64,000 nt of DNA from Sphingobium faniae (lineage in GTDB: Bacteria > Pseudomonadota > Alphaproteobacteria > Sphingomonadales > Sphingomonadaceae): NCBI GenBank assembly GCA_900100475.1, contig FMTU01000002.1, positions 248,001 through 312,000 of the forward strand. The letters run 5' to 3'. Below the pieces are notes generated by a model, which saw only the letters and a program-made list of their open reading frames with translations, did no database searches and was not told where the DNA came from. The translations under genes were made by a program, and so were the position numbers. Each line of letters begins with the position of its first letter. Positions within the stretch are counted from its first letter, which is position 1. Below are positions 11,050 to 20,106 of the stretch, piece after piece.

Positions 11050-11078
11050 TTGACATGCCTCGCCCGCTTCTCCATAGG
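11050..11078 (+). promoter_or_regulatory. Sigma-70-type promoter of rpsD
   Basis: TTGACA at 11050-11055 is a perfect -35 box, followed after exactly 17 bp by CATAGG at 11073-11078 as the -10. This predicts a start near 11085 and a leader of about 105 nt. That leader contains the short dyad CCTCG-TT-CGAGG, which could take part in S4 autoregulation. Confidence 0.6.
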
Positions 11079-11190
11079 CGCGCCTTCGCGATTGGCCCCG
11101 CATCCCGGTGAAGCGGTGGCCCTGCCCCTCGTTCGAGGCCAGCAGGCGACGACCGGGAATAACGTAGTTGGCATATCGAAGGAAATCATC

Positions 11191-11805
11191 ATGACGAAGC
11201 GCACCAGCGCCAAGTACAAGCTCGACCGCCGCATGGGCGAGAACATCTGGGGCCGCCCCAAAAGCCCGGTCAACAAGCGTGAATATGGCCCCGGCCAGCA
11301 CGGTCAGCGCCGCAAGGGCAAGATGTCCGACTACGGCATCCAGCTCCGCGCCAAGCAGAAGCTGAAGGGCTATTACGGCGACATCACCGAAAAGCAGTTC
11401 AAGAAGAACTATATCGAAGCCGCGCGCATGAAGGGCGACACCGGCCAGAACCTGATCGGCCTGCTGGAGCGCCGTCTGGATGCGGTCGTCTATCGCGCCA
11501 AGTTCGCGCCGACGATCTTCTCGGCCCGTCAGATCGTGTCGCACGGCCACATTTATGTGAACGGCGTGAAGTGCAACATCGCCTCGCGCCTGGTGAAGCC
11601 GGGCGATGAAATCACGCTGGGCAAGAAGGCGCAGGAAATGGCGCTGGTGCTGGAAGCGCAGAGCCTGCCCGAGCGCGACATTCCTGATTATGTCTCGCCC
11701 GATGGCGCCGCCAAGGTGACGTACATCCGCGTTCCGACGCTGGACGAAGTGCCCTATCCGGTGAAGATGGAACCCAATCTGGTCGTCGAATTCTATTCGC
11801 GCTGA
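11191..11805 (+). CDS. rpsD: 30S ribosomal protein S4
   Basis: S4 nucleates 30S assembly by binding 16S rRNA and helps control fidelity. The start at ATG 11191, with AAGGAAA upstream, gives the standard 204 aa. [16 protein letters not shown] and [21 protein letters not shown] open the protein. The S4 RNA-binding domain near residues 93-155 reads [32 protein letters not shown]. It ends in VVEFYSR as is usual. It is monocistronic, with its own promoter and a strong terminator. Confidence 0.99.
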   Translation: MTKRTSAKYKLDRRMGENIWGRPKSPVNKREYGPGQHGQRRKGKMSDYGIQLRAKQKLKGYYGDITEKQFKKNYIEAARMKGDTGQNLIGLLERRLDAVVYRAKFAPTIFSARQIVSHGHIYVNGVKCNIASRLVKPGDEITLGKKAQEMALVLEAQSLPERDIPDYVSPDGAAKVTYIRVPTLDEVPYPVKMEPNLVVEFYSR

Positions 11806-11832
11806 TCGGTTTCCAGCAGTTCAAATTCGTGT

Positions 11833-11866
11833 AAGGGCGGCCCCCAAGGGTCGCCCTTTTCTTTTT
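11833..11866 (+). terminator. Rho-independent terminator of rpsD
   Basis: AAGGGCG (11833-11839) pairs perfectly with CGCCCTT (11852-11858). The stem is followed by a TTTTCTTTTT tract ending at 11866, 28 bp past the rpsD stop. This is the clearest intrinsic terminator in the window. Confidence 0.85.
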
Positions 11867-11938
11867 GGCGTAATAATCTTGCGCGGGGTTGAAACCGCTG
11901 GCATCACCAGAGCATCGTCATTTTCGAGGGTCTCTGTC

Positions 11939-13627
11939 ATGCGTAGTTCCGTCGTGGTGCTTGCCGCCGCCCTTGCCCTTTCCGCCTGCGCTTCCGACGG
12001 GGCCGCGCCGCCTGCTTCCGCTGGCGCCGCATCGACACCCACCGCCGCGAAAGCCGAACCCTCCATCGACACGATGAAGCGGCTGGTGGAGGAACTGTCC
12101 TCCGACGCTTTCGAGGGCCGTGCACCGGGCACCGTGGGCGAGGAAAAGACGCTTGCCCTGCTGTCGAGCGAATTTGCAAAGCTGGGCCTGAAACCCGGCA
12201 ATGAAGGAAGCTGGTTTCAGGATGTGCCGCTGGTGGAGATCACGGCGAAGAATGTGTCGCCCCTGATCTTTTCCGGCGGGAAGGCGAAGGTGCAGGCTGT
12301 TTACGGGCCGGAAATGGTGATCGCCACCTATCGCACGACGCAGCCGCATATTGCGGTGAAGGACAGTCCGGTCGTCTTCGTCGGCTATGGCGTGAACGCC
12401 CCCGAAAAGGGCTGGAACGACTATGCCGGGATGGATGTGAAGGGCAAGACCGTCATCATTCTGGTCAACGATCCGGACTATGAGACGGCGGGGCTGGAAG
12501 GCCCCTTCAACGGGCGCGCCATGACCTATTATGGCCGCTGGACCTACAAGTTCGAGGAAGCCGCGCGGCAGGGCGCGGCCGCCGCGATCATCGTGCATGA
12601 CACGGTGCCCGCCGCCTATGGCTGGAACGTCGTCGAATCTAGCTGGACCGGCGCGCAGCAGGTTGCCGACAGCGCGGATGGCAATGCAGGCCAGTCCGCC
12701 GCGATCGGCTGGATTCAGAAGGACAAGGCGGCGGCGCTGATGGCGAGCGCGGGCCTCGATCTCGACACGCTGATGACGCAGGCGAAGAAGCCGGGATTCA
12801 GGGCGGTGCCGCTCAAGGGCGTGAAGGCATCCGTTTCTTTCGACAATGACCTTCGCAAACATTTGTCGAAGAATGTCGTCGCCCTGCTGCCCGGCAAGAC
12901 GCGCCCGGACGAATATGTGCTCTACAGCGCGCACTGGGACCATCTGGGCCATTGCCAGGCGGCCCCGGACGGCGATGACATCTGCAACGGCGCGGTGGAC
13001 AACGCCACTGGCACGGCGGCGCTTGTCGCTCTGGCGCAGGCCAATGCGAAGGCGGGGCCGACCGATCGCAGCCAGGTGTTTCTGGCCGTCACCGGCGAGG
13101 AATCGGGGTTGCTGGGTTCCGCCTATTATGGCGACCATCCGGTCTTTCCGCTTGGCCGGACGGTGGGCGGCGTCAATATGGATGCGCTCAGCATGGCGGG
13201 GCCGGCGAAGAATGTGGTCGTGATCGGCAAGGGCAAATCACAACTCGACGCCTATCTGGAACGGGCGTTGGCGGCGCAAGGACGGGTCGCCACTGTCGAG
13301 CCGACGCCGGAAAAAGGGTTCTATTATCGCTCCGACCATTTCAGCTTCGCCAAGCATGGCGTGCCGATGCTCTATTTCGAGGGCGGTGAGGATCTGGTGA
13401 AGGGCGGAACCGCGGCGGGCATGGCTGCGGCGGAGGATTATAGCGAACATCGCTATCATGGCCCCAAGGACGAATATGATCCCCATTGGGACTGGAGCGG
13501 AGTGAAGGCCGACCTGCAACTCTATTACGACGTGGGCCGGGCGCTCGCCAACACGACCGACTGGCCCAATTGGGTGGAAGGCGACGAGTTCCGCGCCATC
13601 CGCGACAAAAGCCGCGCCGGGCAATAA
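11939..13627 (+). CDS. M28-family zinc peptidase, lipoprotein
   Basis: A 562 aa secreted metallopeptidase. The start at ATG 11939 (GAGGG eight bases upstream) gives a lipoprotein signal MRSSVVVLAAALALSACAS with Cys17 as the predicted lipidation site, so it is probably anchored in the envelope. A PA-type insert lies around residues 130-230 (VGYGVNAPEKGWNDYAGMDV). The M28 di-zinc ligands follow: SAHWDHLG (His), DNATGTAALVALA (Asp), TGEESGLLGS (catalytic Glu and ligand Glu), NMDALS (Asp) and RSDHFSFAKHGVPML (His). The family cleaves N-terminal residues or dipeptides. The substrate is unknown. Confidence 0.9.
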   Translation: MRSSVVVLAAALALSACASDGAAPPASAGAASTPTAAKAEPSIDTMKRLVEELSSDAFEGRAPGTVGEEKTLALLSSEFAKLGLKPGNEGSWFQDVPLVEITAKNVSPLIFSGGKAKVQAVYGPEMVIATYRTTQPHIAVKDSPVVFVGYGVNAPEKGWNDYAGMDVKGKTVIILVNDPDYETAGLEGPFNGRAMTYYGRWTYKFEEAARQGAAAAIIVHDTVPAAYGWNVVESSWTGAQQVADSADGNAGQSAAIGWIQKDKAAALMASAGLDLDTLMTQAKKPGFRAVPLKGVKASVSFDNDLRKHLSKNVVALLPGKTRPDEYVLYSAHWDHLGHCQAAPDGDDICNGAVDNATGTAALVALAQANAKAGPTDRSQVFLAVTGEESGLLGSAYYGDHPVFPLGRTVGGVNMDALSMAGPAKNVVVIGKGKSQLDAYLERALAAQGRVATVEPTPEKGFYYRSDHFSFAKHGVPMLYFEGGEDLVKGGTAAGMAAAEDYSEHRYHGPKDEYDPHWDWSGVKADLQLYYDVGRALANTTDWPNWVEGDEFRAIRDKSRAGQ

Positions 13628-13714
13628 TGAACAAGGGGGGCAGGCCGCGAAATGCCCCTCCCCCTTCCCCGCCTCTCCTGCTAAGGCCCGCGCGTTCTTC
13701 CTGAAAGGATCGCG

Positions 13715-14698
13715 ATGACTTTCCATATGCCCGCCGAATGGGCGCCCCATGATTGGGTCTGGATCGGTTTTCCGACAAACCCCGCCGAATGGCCCGGCGC
13801 TTTCGACGGCGCGCGGCGGCAGATCGCGGACTTCGCCAACGCCGTCCATGCGGACGGGCGCGGTGAGGAAGTCCGTCTGGTCGTCGCCCATGACGCGGAT
13901 GCGGATGCCGCCGCGAAGCTCGCCCATGCCGGCGTGACCATCCTGGTGCAGAAACTGGGCGACGTATGGCTGCGCGATACCGCGCCGGTCGCCGTGCAGA
14001 AGGGCGCCGAACGGGCGTTGGTGGATTTCGGCTTCAACGGCTGGGGCGGCAAATACCGAATGCCGGGGGATGAGGATATCGGCGCGCGGCTGGCCGCCAC
14101 CACGGGGCTGCCCACCGACACGCAGCATTGGGTGCTGGAAGGCGGCGCGATCGACACGGACGGCACGGGACTGTTCGTCACAACGGAACAATGCCTGCTT
14201 AACCCCAATCGCAACCCGGACCTTGATCGCGGGAAGATCGAAACGCTGCTGGCGGGAAGCCTTGGGCTGTCCGACATGCTTTGGCTGGGCGATGGCCTGA
14301 TGAACGATCATACGGACGGCCATGTGGACAATCTGGCCCGCTTCGTCGCACCGGGCGTCCTCGCCTTGCCGGAGCCGGACGGCAGGGACGATCCCAATGC
14401 CGCCATCTATGCTGATGCGAAGGCCCGCGCCAAAGCGCATGGCGTGGAGGTCGCCCCCATCCCCTCCCCCGGCCGCGTCGAGATGGGGGGAGAGGCCATT
14501 CCGGCGAGCTATATGAATTTCTATATCGGCAACGCCGCTGTCATCGTGCCCGTCTATGGTCGCCCGAACGATCAGGCGGCGCTGGAAGCGCTCCGCCCCT
14601 TCTTTCCGGGACGGGATATTGTCGGCCTGTCCAGCGACGCCATATTGGCAGGCGGCGGCAGTTTCCACTGCACCAGCCAGCAGATGCCGTTGGCCTGA
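13715..14698 (+). CDS. aguA: Agmatine deiminase
   Basis: The enzyme hydrolyses agmatine to N-carbamoylputrescine and ammonia, the first step of the plant/bacterial agmatine route to putrescine. The 327 aa sequence carries the pentein-fold motifs MPAEWAPHDWVWIGFP, GDVWLRDTAPVAV, LEGGAIDTDGTG and NDHTDGHVDNLARF. The nucleophile is Cys319 in GGGSFHCTSQQMPL. The next gene, 36 bp downstream, encodes the enzyme for the second step, so the pair is an operon. A related peptidylarginine deiminase is excluded by the aguB partner and the intact agmatine signature. Confidence 0.95.
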   Translation: MTFHMPAEWAPHDWVWIGFPTNPAEWPGAFDGARRQIADFANAVHADGRGEEVRLVVAHDADADAAAKLAHAGVTILVQKLGDVWLRDTAPVAVQKGAERALVDFGFNGWGGKYRMPGDEDIGARLAATTGLPTDTQHWVLEGGAIDTDGTGLFVTTEQCLLNPNRNPDLDRGKIETLLAGSLGLSDMLWLGDGLMNDHTDGHVDNLARFVAPGVLALPEPDGRDDPNAAIYADAKARAKAHGVEVAPIPSPGRVEMGGEAIPASYMNFYIGNAAVIVPVYGRPNDQAALEALRPFFPGRDIVGLSSDAILAGGGSFHCTSQQMPLA

Positions 14699-14734
14699 CC
14701 GAAGCCATATCCGCATTCCTGACGGAGCAAGACA

Positions 14735-15583
14735 TTGACACAGCTTACCGTTGCCGCGCTCCAGCTCGCCTTTTGCGACGACATGGCGGACAATATCGAC
14801 ATGGTCGCCCTGCATGTGGGCAAGGCCGCCGCGCGTGGAGCCAAGATCGTCCTGCCGCCCGAACTGTTCGAAGGCCCCTATTTCTGCAAGGTCGAGGATG
14901 AAGCTCTCTTCTCCAACGCGCAACCGCTGGAGAGCCACCCTGCCGTGCAGGAAATGCGCAAGGTGGCGAAGGCGCATGGCGTCTATATCCCCACAAGCTT
15001 CTTCGAGAAGGACGGGCATCATTATTACAACTCCCTCGCCATGATCGACGATGAGGGCGAGGTGATGGGCGTCTATCGCAAGAGCCATATTCCCGACGGG
15101 CCGGGCTATGAGGAGAAATATTATTTCCGGCCGGGCAATAGCGGCTTCAAGGTGTGGAAAACCCGCCATGCCACCATCGGCGTCGGTATCTGCTGGGACC
15201 AATGGTATCCTGAAACGGCGCGGGTAATGGCGCTGATGGGCGCGGAGTTGCTGTTCTATCCGACCGCCATCGGCTCCGAGCCTTATGATGCCGATCTCGA
15301 CACCAGCCGCATGTGGCGGCGCGCGATGATCGGTCATGCCGTCAGCAACTGTATGCCGGTGATCGCCGCCAACCGGATCGGCACGGAAGACAAGCAGAAA
15401 TTCTACGGCCACAGCTTCATCAGCGACGAATGGGGCGACTTCGCGGCCGAAGCGGATGCGCGGGACAGCGGGGCGCTGGTGGCGACGCTGGATCTCGACA
15501 AGGCGCGAATGCATCGGGCCGGCATGGGCTTTTTCCGCGACCGCCGGCCGGAGCTTTATGCGCGGATCGTTCAGGACATCTGA
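14735..15583 (+). CDS. aguB: N-carbamoylputrescine amidase
   Basis: A nitrilase-superfamily amidase releasing putrescine, CO2 and ammonia from N-carbamoylputrescine. The 282 aa protein has the Glu-Lys-Cys triad: Glu43 (LPPELFEGPYF), Lys116 (YRKSHIPDGPGYEEKYYF) and Cys153 (GVGICWDQWYPE). The start is a TTG at 14735 with GGAG eight bases upstream; no ATG gives a better N-terminus. With aguA it supplies putrescine to the carboxyspermidine genes found at 39-41 kb. It is convergent with the UDG gene, with 28 bp between. Confidence 0.95.
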   Translation: MTQLTVAALQLAFCDDMADNIDMVALHVGKAAARGAKIVLPPELFEGPYFCKVEDEALFSNAQPLESHPAVQEMRKVAKAHGVYIPTSFFEKDGHHYYNSLAMIDDEGEVMGVYRKSHIPDGPGYEEKYYFRPGNSGFKVWKTRHATIGVGICWDQWYPETARVMALMGAELLFYPTAIGSEPYDADLDTSRMWRRAMIGHAVSNCMPVIAANRIGTEDKQKFYGHSFISDEWGDFAAEADARDSGALVATLDLDKARMHRAGMGFFRDRRPELYARIVQDI

Positions 15584-15611
15584 ACGCTTCCGCCCACTTT
15601 CCCCGGCCGCC

Positions 15612-16286
15612 TCAGTTTCCGGCGCCGCCTGCATCCGCGCGGGCCAGTTCCACCGCCCGCGCAAAAACCGCTTCGAACATGTCCGCCGTCAGCCGTCCCG
15701 TATTCTGATTATAGCGCGAGCAATGATAGCTATCTATCAGGATGCGTCCGTCGGGCATCCTGTGTTCCGCCAGATGCCCGAAGCGCGCCTTGGGAAGCTT
15801 TCCGCCCAGGATCTTGACCGCCGATTGATGGGCGATCTGGCCCATGGCGATGAAGGTGCGCGCATGGGGCAATTGCGCCACCGCCTGCGCCAGGAACGGG
15901 CGGCAATTGCGGATTTCTTCGGGTAGGGGTTTGTTCTGCGGCGGCAGGCATTTGACCGAATTGATGATGATGATGTCGCGCAGCACCAGCCCGTCATCGG
16001 GTCGCGCTTCATAGCGCCCTTCGGCCAGGCCGAATTTCGCCAGCGTCGCGAACAGCAGATCGCCCGCATAATCCCCGGTGAAGGGACGCCCCGTGCGGTT
16101 CGCCCCATGCTTCCCCGGCGCAAGGCCGATGATCGCGATTCGCCCGTCGGGATCGCCGAAGGCAGGCACCGGCGCATTCCACCAATCCGGATGTTCCGCC
16201 CGACAGGACTCCCGCAAATCCACGAGCCGGGGGCAGCGCGGGCAATCATGCGGCGGCTCGGTTTCAGGAAGGGGACTTTCCAGCAT
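15612..16286 (-). CDS. Uracil-DNA glycosylase, family 5 (UDGb type)
   Basis: A 224 aa base-excision repair enzyme removing uracil, and in family 5 also hypoxanthine or other deaminated bases, from DNA. Motif A, LAPGKHGANRTGRPFTGD, is the family 5 form. Motif B is SYHCSRYNQNTGR. Cys15, Cys18 and Cys28 near the N-terminus plus the Cys in NSVKCLPP fit the 4Fe-4S cluster of families 4 and 5. The start at ATG 16286 leaves 26 bp to the divergent folK. No strong ribosome site is visible, so the start is tentative. Confidence 0.9.
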   Translation of the reverse strand: MLESPLPETEPPHDCPRCPRLVDLRESCRAEHPDWWNAPVPAFGDPDGRIAIIGLAPGKHGANRTGRPFTGDYAGDLLFATLAKFGLAEGRYEARPDDGLVLRDIIIINSVKCLPPQNKPLPEEIRNCRPFLAQAVAQLPHARTFIAMGQIAHQSAVKILGGKLPKARFGHLAEHRMPDGRILIDSYHCSRYNQNTGRLTADMFEAVFARAVELARADAGGAGN

Positions 16287-16312
16287 CACGGGAAGCAGAT
16301 AGGCGCTTGGGG

Positions 16313-16825
16313 ATGCCGGGCACAAGCCATACTCATATCTACGCCCTCTCTTTAGGGTCAAACCGGCCATTGTCCCGGAATCGTCCTCCAGCGCGCCTTC
16401 TCCGCGAGGCGGCGGAACGGCTTGGGAAGATCGGGCGGGTGAGCCGTGCCTCCGACCTGTTCACGACGCCGCCAATTGGTCCGTCACGGCGCGTTTTCAC
16501 CAATGGCGCGCTGGTGCTTGAAACCGCGTTGCCGCCCCAAGAACTGCTGCGGGAATTGCAGAATCTGGAACATCTGCTGGGTCGCCGTCGGTTCCGCCGA
16601 TGGGGAGCGCGGACCATGGATATCGACATCATCTTATGGTCCGGCGGACGCTGGGCCAGCCCCTCCCTCTCCATTCCTCATCCCGCTTTTCGGCATCGCG
16701 ATTTTGTTCTGAAACCCCTTGCAAGCATCGCTCCAGCATGGCGCGATCCCTGGTCGGGATTGACCATCGGACAGCTTTGCAACCGCCTCAGGAAAGCGAG
16801 AACAAAAGATACCGCAAGAGGTTGA
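16313..16825 (+). CDS. folK: 6-hydroxymethyl-dihydropterin pyrophosphokinase (HPPK)
   Basis: The enzyme transfers pyrophosphate from ATP to 6-hydroxymethyl-7,8-dihydropterin in folate synthesis. The 170 aa sequence shows IYALSLGSNRP, TTPPIGPSRRVFTNGALV, LRELQNLEHLLGRRRF, the metal-binding ARTMDIDIILW and IPHPAFRHRDFVLKPLA. The ATG at 16313 is used; a TTG two codons earlier is possible. The gene is usually 150-165 aa, so the length is normal. It precedes tRNA-Lys by 41 bp, and a tRNA promoter overlaps its stop codon. Confidence 0.93.
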   Translation: MPGTSHTHIYALSLGSNRPLSRNRPPARLLREAAERLGKIGRVSRASDLFTTPPIGPSRRVFTNGALVLETALPPQELLRELQNLEHLLGRRRFRRWGARTMDIDIILWSGGRWASPSLSIPHPAFRHRDFVLKPLASIAPAWRDPWSGLTIGQLCNRLRKARTKDTARG

Positions 16826-16850
16826 CCATCCGCATCAGCCTCACTAGTGC
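16822..16850 (+). promoter_or_regulatory. Candidate tRNA-Lys promoter
   Basis: TTGACC (16822-16827) is followed after 17 bp by TAGTGC (16845-16850). The expected start is about 10 bp before the mature tRNA 5' end. It overlaps the folK stop codon. The -10 is weak, so this is only probable. Confidence 0.42.
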
Positions 16851-16866
16851 GGGCCAACCTCTTTCG

Positions 16867-16942
16867 GGGCCCTTAGCTCAGTCGGTAGAGCAACTGACTT
16901 TTAATCAGTAGGTCGCTGGTTCGAACCCAGCAGGGCTCACCA
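16867..16942 (+). tRNA. tRNA-Lys (anticodon TTT)
   Basis: A 76 nt cloverleaf with encoded CCA. The acceptor stem is GGGCCCT/AGGGCTC, with one G-U pair. The D arm is GCTC...GAGC. The anticodon stem is ACTGA/TCAGT with loop CTTTTAA, giving anticodon TTT. The T arm is GCTGG-TTCGAAC-CCAGC. All conserved positions are in place. Confidence 0.97.
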
Positions 16943-17010
16943 GAAATCAATGATTTATAATTGCGTTATGCCATAGCTTCAGAAGTGAAGGCTCATTTGC
17001 CTCGCAGCGC

Positions 17011-18222
17011 TTAATGTGGCACGAAGCCGCTGGTTTCGTCCCCTTTTCCGCCGGCGACCCTCGTCAGCCGATCAGCCACCGCTTCTCCAATGCGGCCGGC
17101 GAGCAGATTATCCACCAATCCGGCCCAGGCCGCCGATACGCTTTCCATAGCGAAGCAGTTGATCTGGTCGCCGGGGCGGATGCGGCTGGTGGGATCAATC
17201 TGCCGCGCCATCGCCGCCGCCATCTCCTGCACATCTGCTGGATCGACCAGCACGCCATAGCGGCCATGCCCCAGCAATTGCGCGGCGTTGCCGGCGCTGC
17301 GCGACGAGATACATGGTGCATCGACCGCCATCGCTTCCAGCAGCACATTGGCCGACCCCTCCCACCACGACGGCAAGACGAACGCATCCGCCCGCGCCAG
17401 CCAGGGGAAGACGTTCCCGACCGTGCCGGGGAGCAGCATGTCTTCGTCTATCCCCAGTTCCCGCGCATCGACCATCAGCCGCGCGCGCGCATCGTCGCGA
17501 CTCCCGCCCAGAATGATGAGCCGGGCCGGCCGTTGCTTGCGCAGCATCGCAAACGCGCGAAGCAAGGTGTCGAAATTCTTCTGCGGGGCGAGGCGTCCTA
17601 TGGCAAGCAGCACTGGAACCGGGTCTTCGAACCAGGGATGCGGCGTTTCATTCCCCACCCGGCCGCGCGCGGTCGCAGCGTCGATGCCATTGGCGATGAC
17701 GCTGAGCCGCCCCGTCCGCGCTGCGCCGGCAAAGGCAGGTGTGCCCATCAGCGTCGGGGATACCAGCACGAGATGGGCGGCGTCCGCCGCGATCAGCCTC
17801 GCCATGACGCTGCGGACCCATCGCTTCAGGCCGCCGGACGGCGCATGGGGAACCTGTCGCATGATGTCGTTGCTGATGCGATAGACACGCTTGACGCCCG
17901 GAACACCGTGGCTGCCCGCCCAGGCCGTGCCATGACCGTGATTGCCCGCCGAAAGGAGGATGGCGGGGCCAACCGCGCGAAGATGACGTCGCAGGGCCAT
18001 GGCCGCTTGCGCCTTTTCCTTCAGACGCGATCGGTGCGCCAGGGGCAGCAGCGCATGATGCGCCACGCCGGGTGGGCTTTCGCCGCCGGGCAACGCCGTC
18101 ACCAGTTGCACTTCATGACCACGGGCGGCCAGATCGGCAGCGATCAGCCCTGCGTTGCGCACCACGCCCGTCGCCGCCAACGCGTGGACATAGACGCAGA
18201 TCACCGGCCGCGCCGATCCCAT
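17011..18222 (-). CDS. Family 4 glycosyltransferase (GT-B fold)
   Basis: A protein of about 403 aa that transfers a sugar from a nucleotide donor. The N-terminal acceptor domain begins VICVYVHALAATGVVRNAGL. The C-terminal GT4 domain has PVPVLLAIGRLAPQKNFDTLL, LIILGGSRDDARARL and the E-x7-E donor motif in PSWWEGSANVLLEAMAV, then DPADVQEMAAAM. It is the last gene of a four-gene leftward set and overlaps the preceding ATP-grasp gene by 22 nt, indicating coupled translation. The start could also be the TTG at 18249. Family members build lipopolysaccharide, exopolysaccharide or glycolipids. The acceptor here is unknown. Confidence 0.85.
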   Translation of the reverse strand: MGSARPVICVYVHALAATGVVRNAGLIAADLAARGHEVQLVTALPGGESPPGVAHHALLPLAHRSRLKEKAQAAMALRRHLRAVGPAILLSAGNHGHGTAWAGSHGVPGVKRVYRISNDIMRQVPHAPSGGLKRWVRSVMARLIAADAAHLVLVSPTLMGTPAFAGAARTGRLSVIANGIDAATARGRVGNETPHPWFEDPVPVLLAIGRLAPQKNFDTLLRAFAMLRKQRPARLIILGGSRDDARARLMVDARELGIDEDMLLPGTVGNVFPWLARADAFVLPSWWEGSANVLLEAMAVDAPCISSRSAGNAAQLLGHGRYGVLVDPADVQEMAAAMARQIDPTSRIRPGDQINCFAMESVSAAWAGLVDNLLAGRIGEAVADRLTRVAGGKGDETSGFVPH

Positions 18223-19292
18223 TCCAGCACCCGCGCGCTTCGCCAACAATCGGCCGGCAATTTGTGAAGATGATAGCGATAGAGATCGCCCAGCCGCGTG
18301 TCGGCCAGTCCCCTGCCAAGGACGAGTTGGAGAATATCGGTGCCCGGGTTCCAGTTGCCCTCGATCACCACCGGCCCCTCAGCGGTAAGACCAATGTCCC
18401 AGCCGATCACGGTGAAACCCCGAACGAACGGCTGGTGGGCGATACGGGCGAGCGCCACCGCCGCGTCCAGATCGGGAACGGCCGCGCCGGTAATCGGCGC
18501 GCCTGTCTTCGGATGCCGCTCATGCGGCGTCGGCGCGCCTTCCGCCCCTTTTGCCCAGGCTGTCAGACAGCGCTGCCCATCGTCTACCGCCAGCACCAGA
18601 TTGCCGGCATTGAAATTATCGACCGGCCGTGGTCCGCCCGCAGACAGGCGCAGCGCGAGGCCACAGGCTTCCGGGACGCCCGCTTCGTCAAGGCACGTCA
18701 CCACCCGCAAGGTCGGCAGAGCGCCAGGCGACAGGTCGGCCAGCCCCTGATGGGTCGGCAAGTCGCGCTGTATCACGCCGCCCGCGCGCCATAGCGCCTT
18801 CAGGTGGTCGAGCAGGGCCGTGTCGCTCAGTCGCCCTTCCGCTCCCCGCCATCCATCCTCGAGCCGCTGAAACCGTTCAACGCCCTGCCCCTTCGACCGA
18901 AAGCTTGGCTTGGCGATGATGCCGGTCTGACCGGCAAGCCAACGGCCCGGATCCTCGCTGTCCGGATCCCATGCGCTCGCGACCGGCAGGCAGGCATCAT
19001 GAGCGACGCGCGTAAAAAGCTGCTTGTTCTTGAGCGGATTGGCGGTGAGCGGAAAGGCGGCGGGATTGAGCAGCCGGTGCAATCCCTTGCGGTCGCGCAT
19101 CGACAGCCCCGCCTGCCGCACATCGTCCGACAGCAGCCGCCGTTCCGATCCCGTCCATCCCCCCCGCCCCGCGCCTGCCAGCAGACGGGATAGGGCGCGG
19201 ACGGAAGCGGGCCAATGCCGTCGCAAACCGTCATGATAGGCGGCGAGCAGGCTGTTATCGTCCCGCGAAGGGATCGCTCTCAGGGTGAGCAA
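18201..19292 (-). CDS. Sugar-transfer-associated ATP-grasp protein
   Basis: A 363 aa protein of the ATP-grasp family described as associated with sugar transfer (ATPgrasp_ST). Members are predicted to make amide or ester bonds on cell-surface polymers. Visible are FPLTANPLKNKQLFTRVAHD (pre-ATP-grasp region), TGIIAKPSFRSKGQGVERF (ATP-binding Lys and glycine loop), TLRVVTCLDEAGVPEACGLALRL, NFNAGNLVLAVD and the metal-binding end IGWDIGLTAEGPVVIEGNWNPGTD. The start is a TTG at 19292, 3 bp after the previous stop, with GGAA upstream. It sits between a nucleotidyltransferase gene and a glycosyltransferase gene. No substrate is known. Confidence 0.82.
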   Translation of the reverse strand: MLTLRAIPSRDDNSLLAAYHDGLRRHWPASVRALSRLLAGAGRGGWTGSERRLLSDDVRQAGLSMRDRKGLHRLLNPAAFPLTANPLKNKQLFTRVAHDACLPVASAWDPDSEDPGRWLAGQTGIIAKPSFRSKGQGVERFQRLEDGWRGAEGRLSDTALLDHLKALWRAGGVIQRDLPTHQGLADLSPGALPTLRVVTCLDEAGVPEACGLALRLSAGGPRPVDNFNAGNLVLAVDDGQRCLTAWAKGAEGAPTPHERHPKTGAPITGAAVPDLDAAVALARIAHQPFVRGFTVIGWDIGLTAEGPVVIEGNWNPGTDILQLVLGRGLADTRLGDLYRYHLHKLPADCWRSARVLEWDRRGR

Positions 19293-19295
19293 AGG

Positions 19296-20105
19296 TTATT
19301 CCGACACTTGGGCCAGGGCCATGCGCCGATCCAGCAACTGCGTCGCGACGCCTTTGGAGCGCGCATGATCGACATCAATCGCCACCGCCCCATCCGACAG
19401 GATCACCGGCGCGATCGTCATGCGGAAGCGGCGCGAGAAACGCTCAAAAGTCGCCGCCAGCGTACCGATGCCGAAACGAAAGCGGATGAGGTTCATCAGA
19501 CCGAAGGCGCCGACGATGCGGAGCGGATGCTTCACGAATTGCCCGCCCGAACGGAACGTCTCCGCCGCGGTTAGCGCCGCCCGGTCCTTCAACCAATAGG
19601 TGTTGCAGTTGGAATAGCTGTCCTCGGCGAAACGATAGAATTTTCGCTGCCCGTCGGGATGGGCCGCCAGCACGGACTCGCGCCGGGTGAAGGCGACGGT
19701 CGCATCCGCTGCCTTCGCGTTACTGCCATCCAGCATCTCGGCGATGGCGGGCGGGTTCAGCAATACATTGTCGGCGGTGGTGATGAGCAGCGGGAAGCGC
19801 GCGCCGTCCGCCGCAGCCAGCACTGAATCGACAAGATTCGGTTGAGCGGCGACCGGCACCAGCCGGCCCGTGGCGATGAGATTGTGCAATTGGGGCAATC
19901 CCTCCAGCACCTGCGGGTCTTCAATCGCGACGCGGATCTCGCCGATCCGGTCGCTCGCCACCAGCGCGTCGATGACGTGGAGCAGCATGGAGCGGCCCCC
20001 AACCGGGACCAGGCATTTATGGCTGACGCCCGCCTCCAGCGCGAGCGGGTCCGTCGCGCCGTCGCGCTTGCCGGCCAGCACGAGAGCGGTCATGACGCCG
20101 CCCAT
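19296..20105 (-). CDS. MobA-like nucleotidyltransferase (NTP_transf_3)
   Basis: A 269 aa protein with the nucleotidyltransferase P-loop-like start TALVLAGKRDGATDPLA. It continues with HKCLVPVGGRSMLLHVIDAL and the metal site ITTADNVLLNPP. The fold fits CTP- or GTP-dependent activation of a phosphorylated small molecule such as a sugar, a polyol or a choline-type headgroup. The C-terminal 100 residues are unlike MobA and carry a hydrophobic, basic stretch (GAFGLMNLIRFRFGIG). The start is ATG 20105, one base past the upstream stop; ATG 20093 is the alternative and is closer to the conserved motif. Its place in the set suggests it makes the activated donor. Confidence 0.78.
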   Translation of the reverse strand: MGGVMTALVLAGKRDGATDPLALEAGVSHKCLVPVGGRSMLLHVIDALVASDRIGEIRVAIEDPQVLEGLPQLHNLIATGRLVPVAAQPNLVDSVLAAADGARFPLLITTADNVLLNPPAIAEMLDGSNAKAADATVAFTRRESVLAAHPDGQRKFYRFAEDSYSNCNTYWLKDRAALTAAETFRSGGQFVKHPLRIVGAFGLMNLIRFRFGIGTLAATFERFSRRFRMTIAPVILSDGAVAIDVDHARSKGVATQLLDRRMALAQVSE

Positions 20106-20106
20106 C

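Noticed and set aside
11117-11145. S4-type pseudoknot or riboswitch in the rpsD leader
   Set aside because: The only clear pairing is the 5 bp CCTCG/CGAGG dyad; the known S4 leader fold could not be built from it.
13637-13658. GGGGCA/TGCCCC stem between the M28 peptidase gene and aguA, considered as a terminator
   Set aside because: No T tract follows, and the surrounding G and C runs alone can explain the pairing.
13238-15664. 808-codon open frame on the minus strand opposite the M28 peptidase, aguA and aguB
   Set aside because: It spans three well-identified genes on the other strand and has no recognisable domain; a GC-skew artefact.
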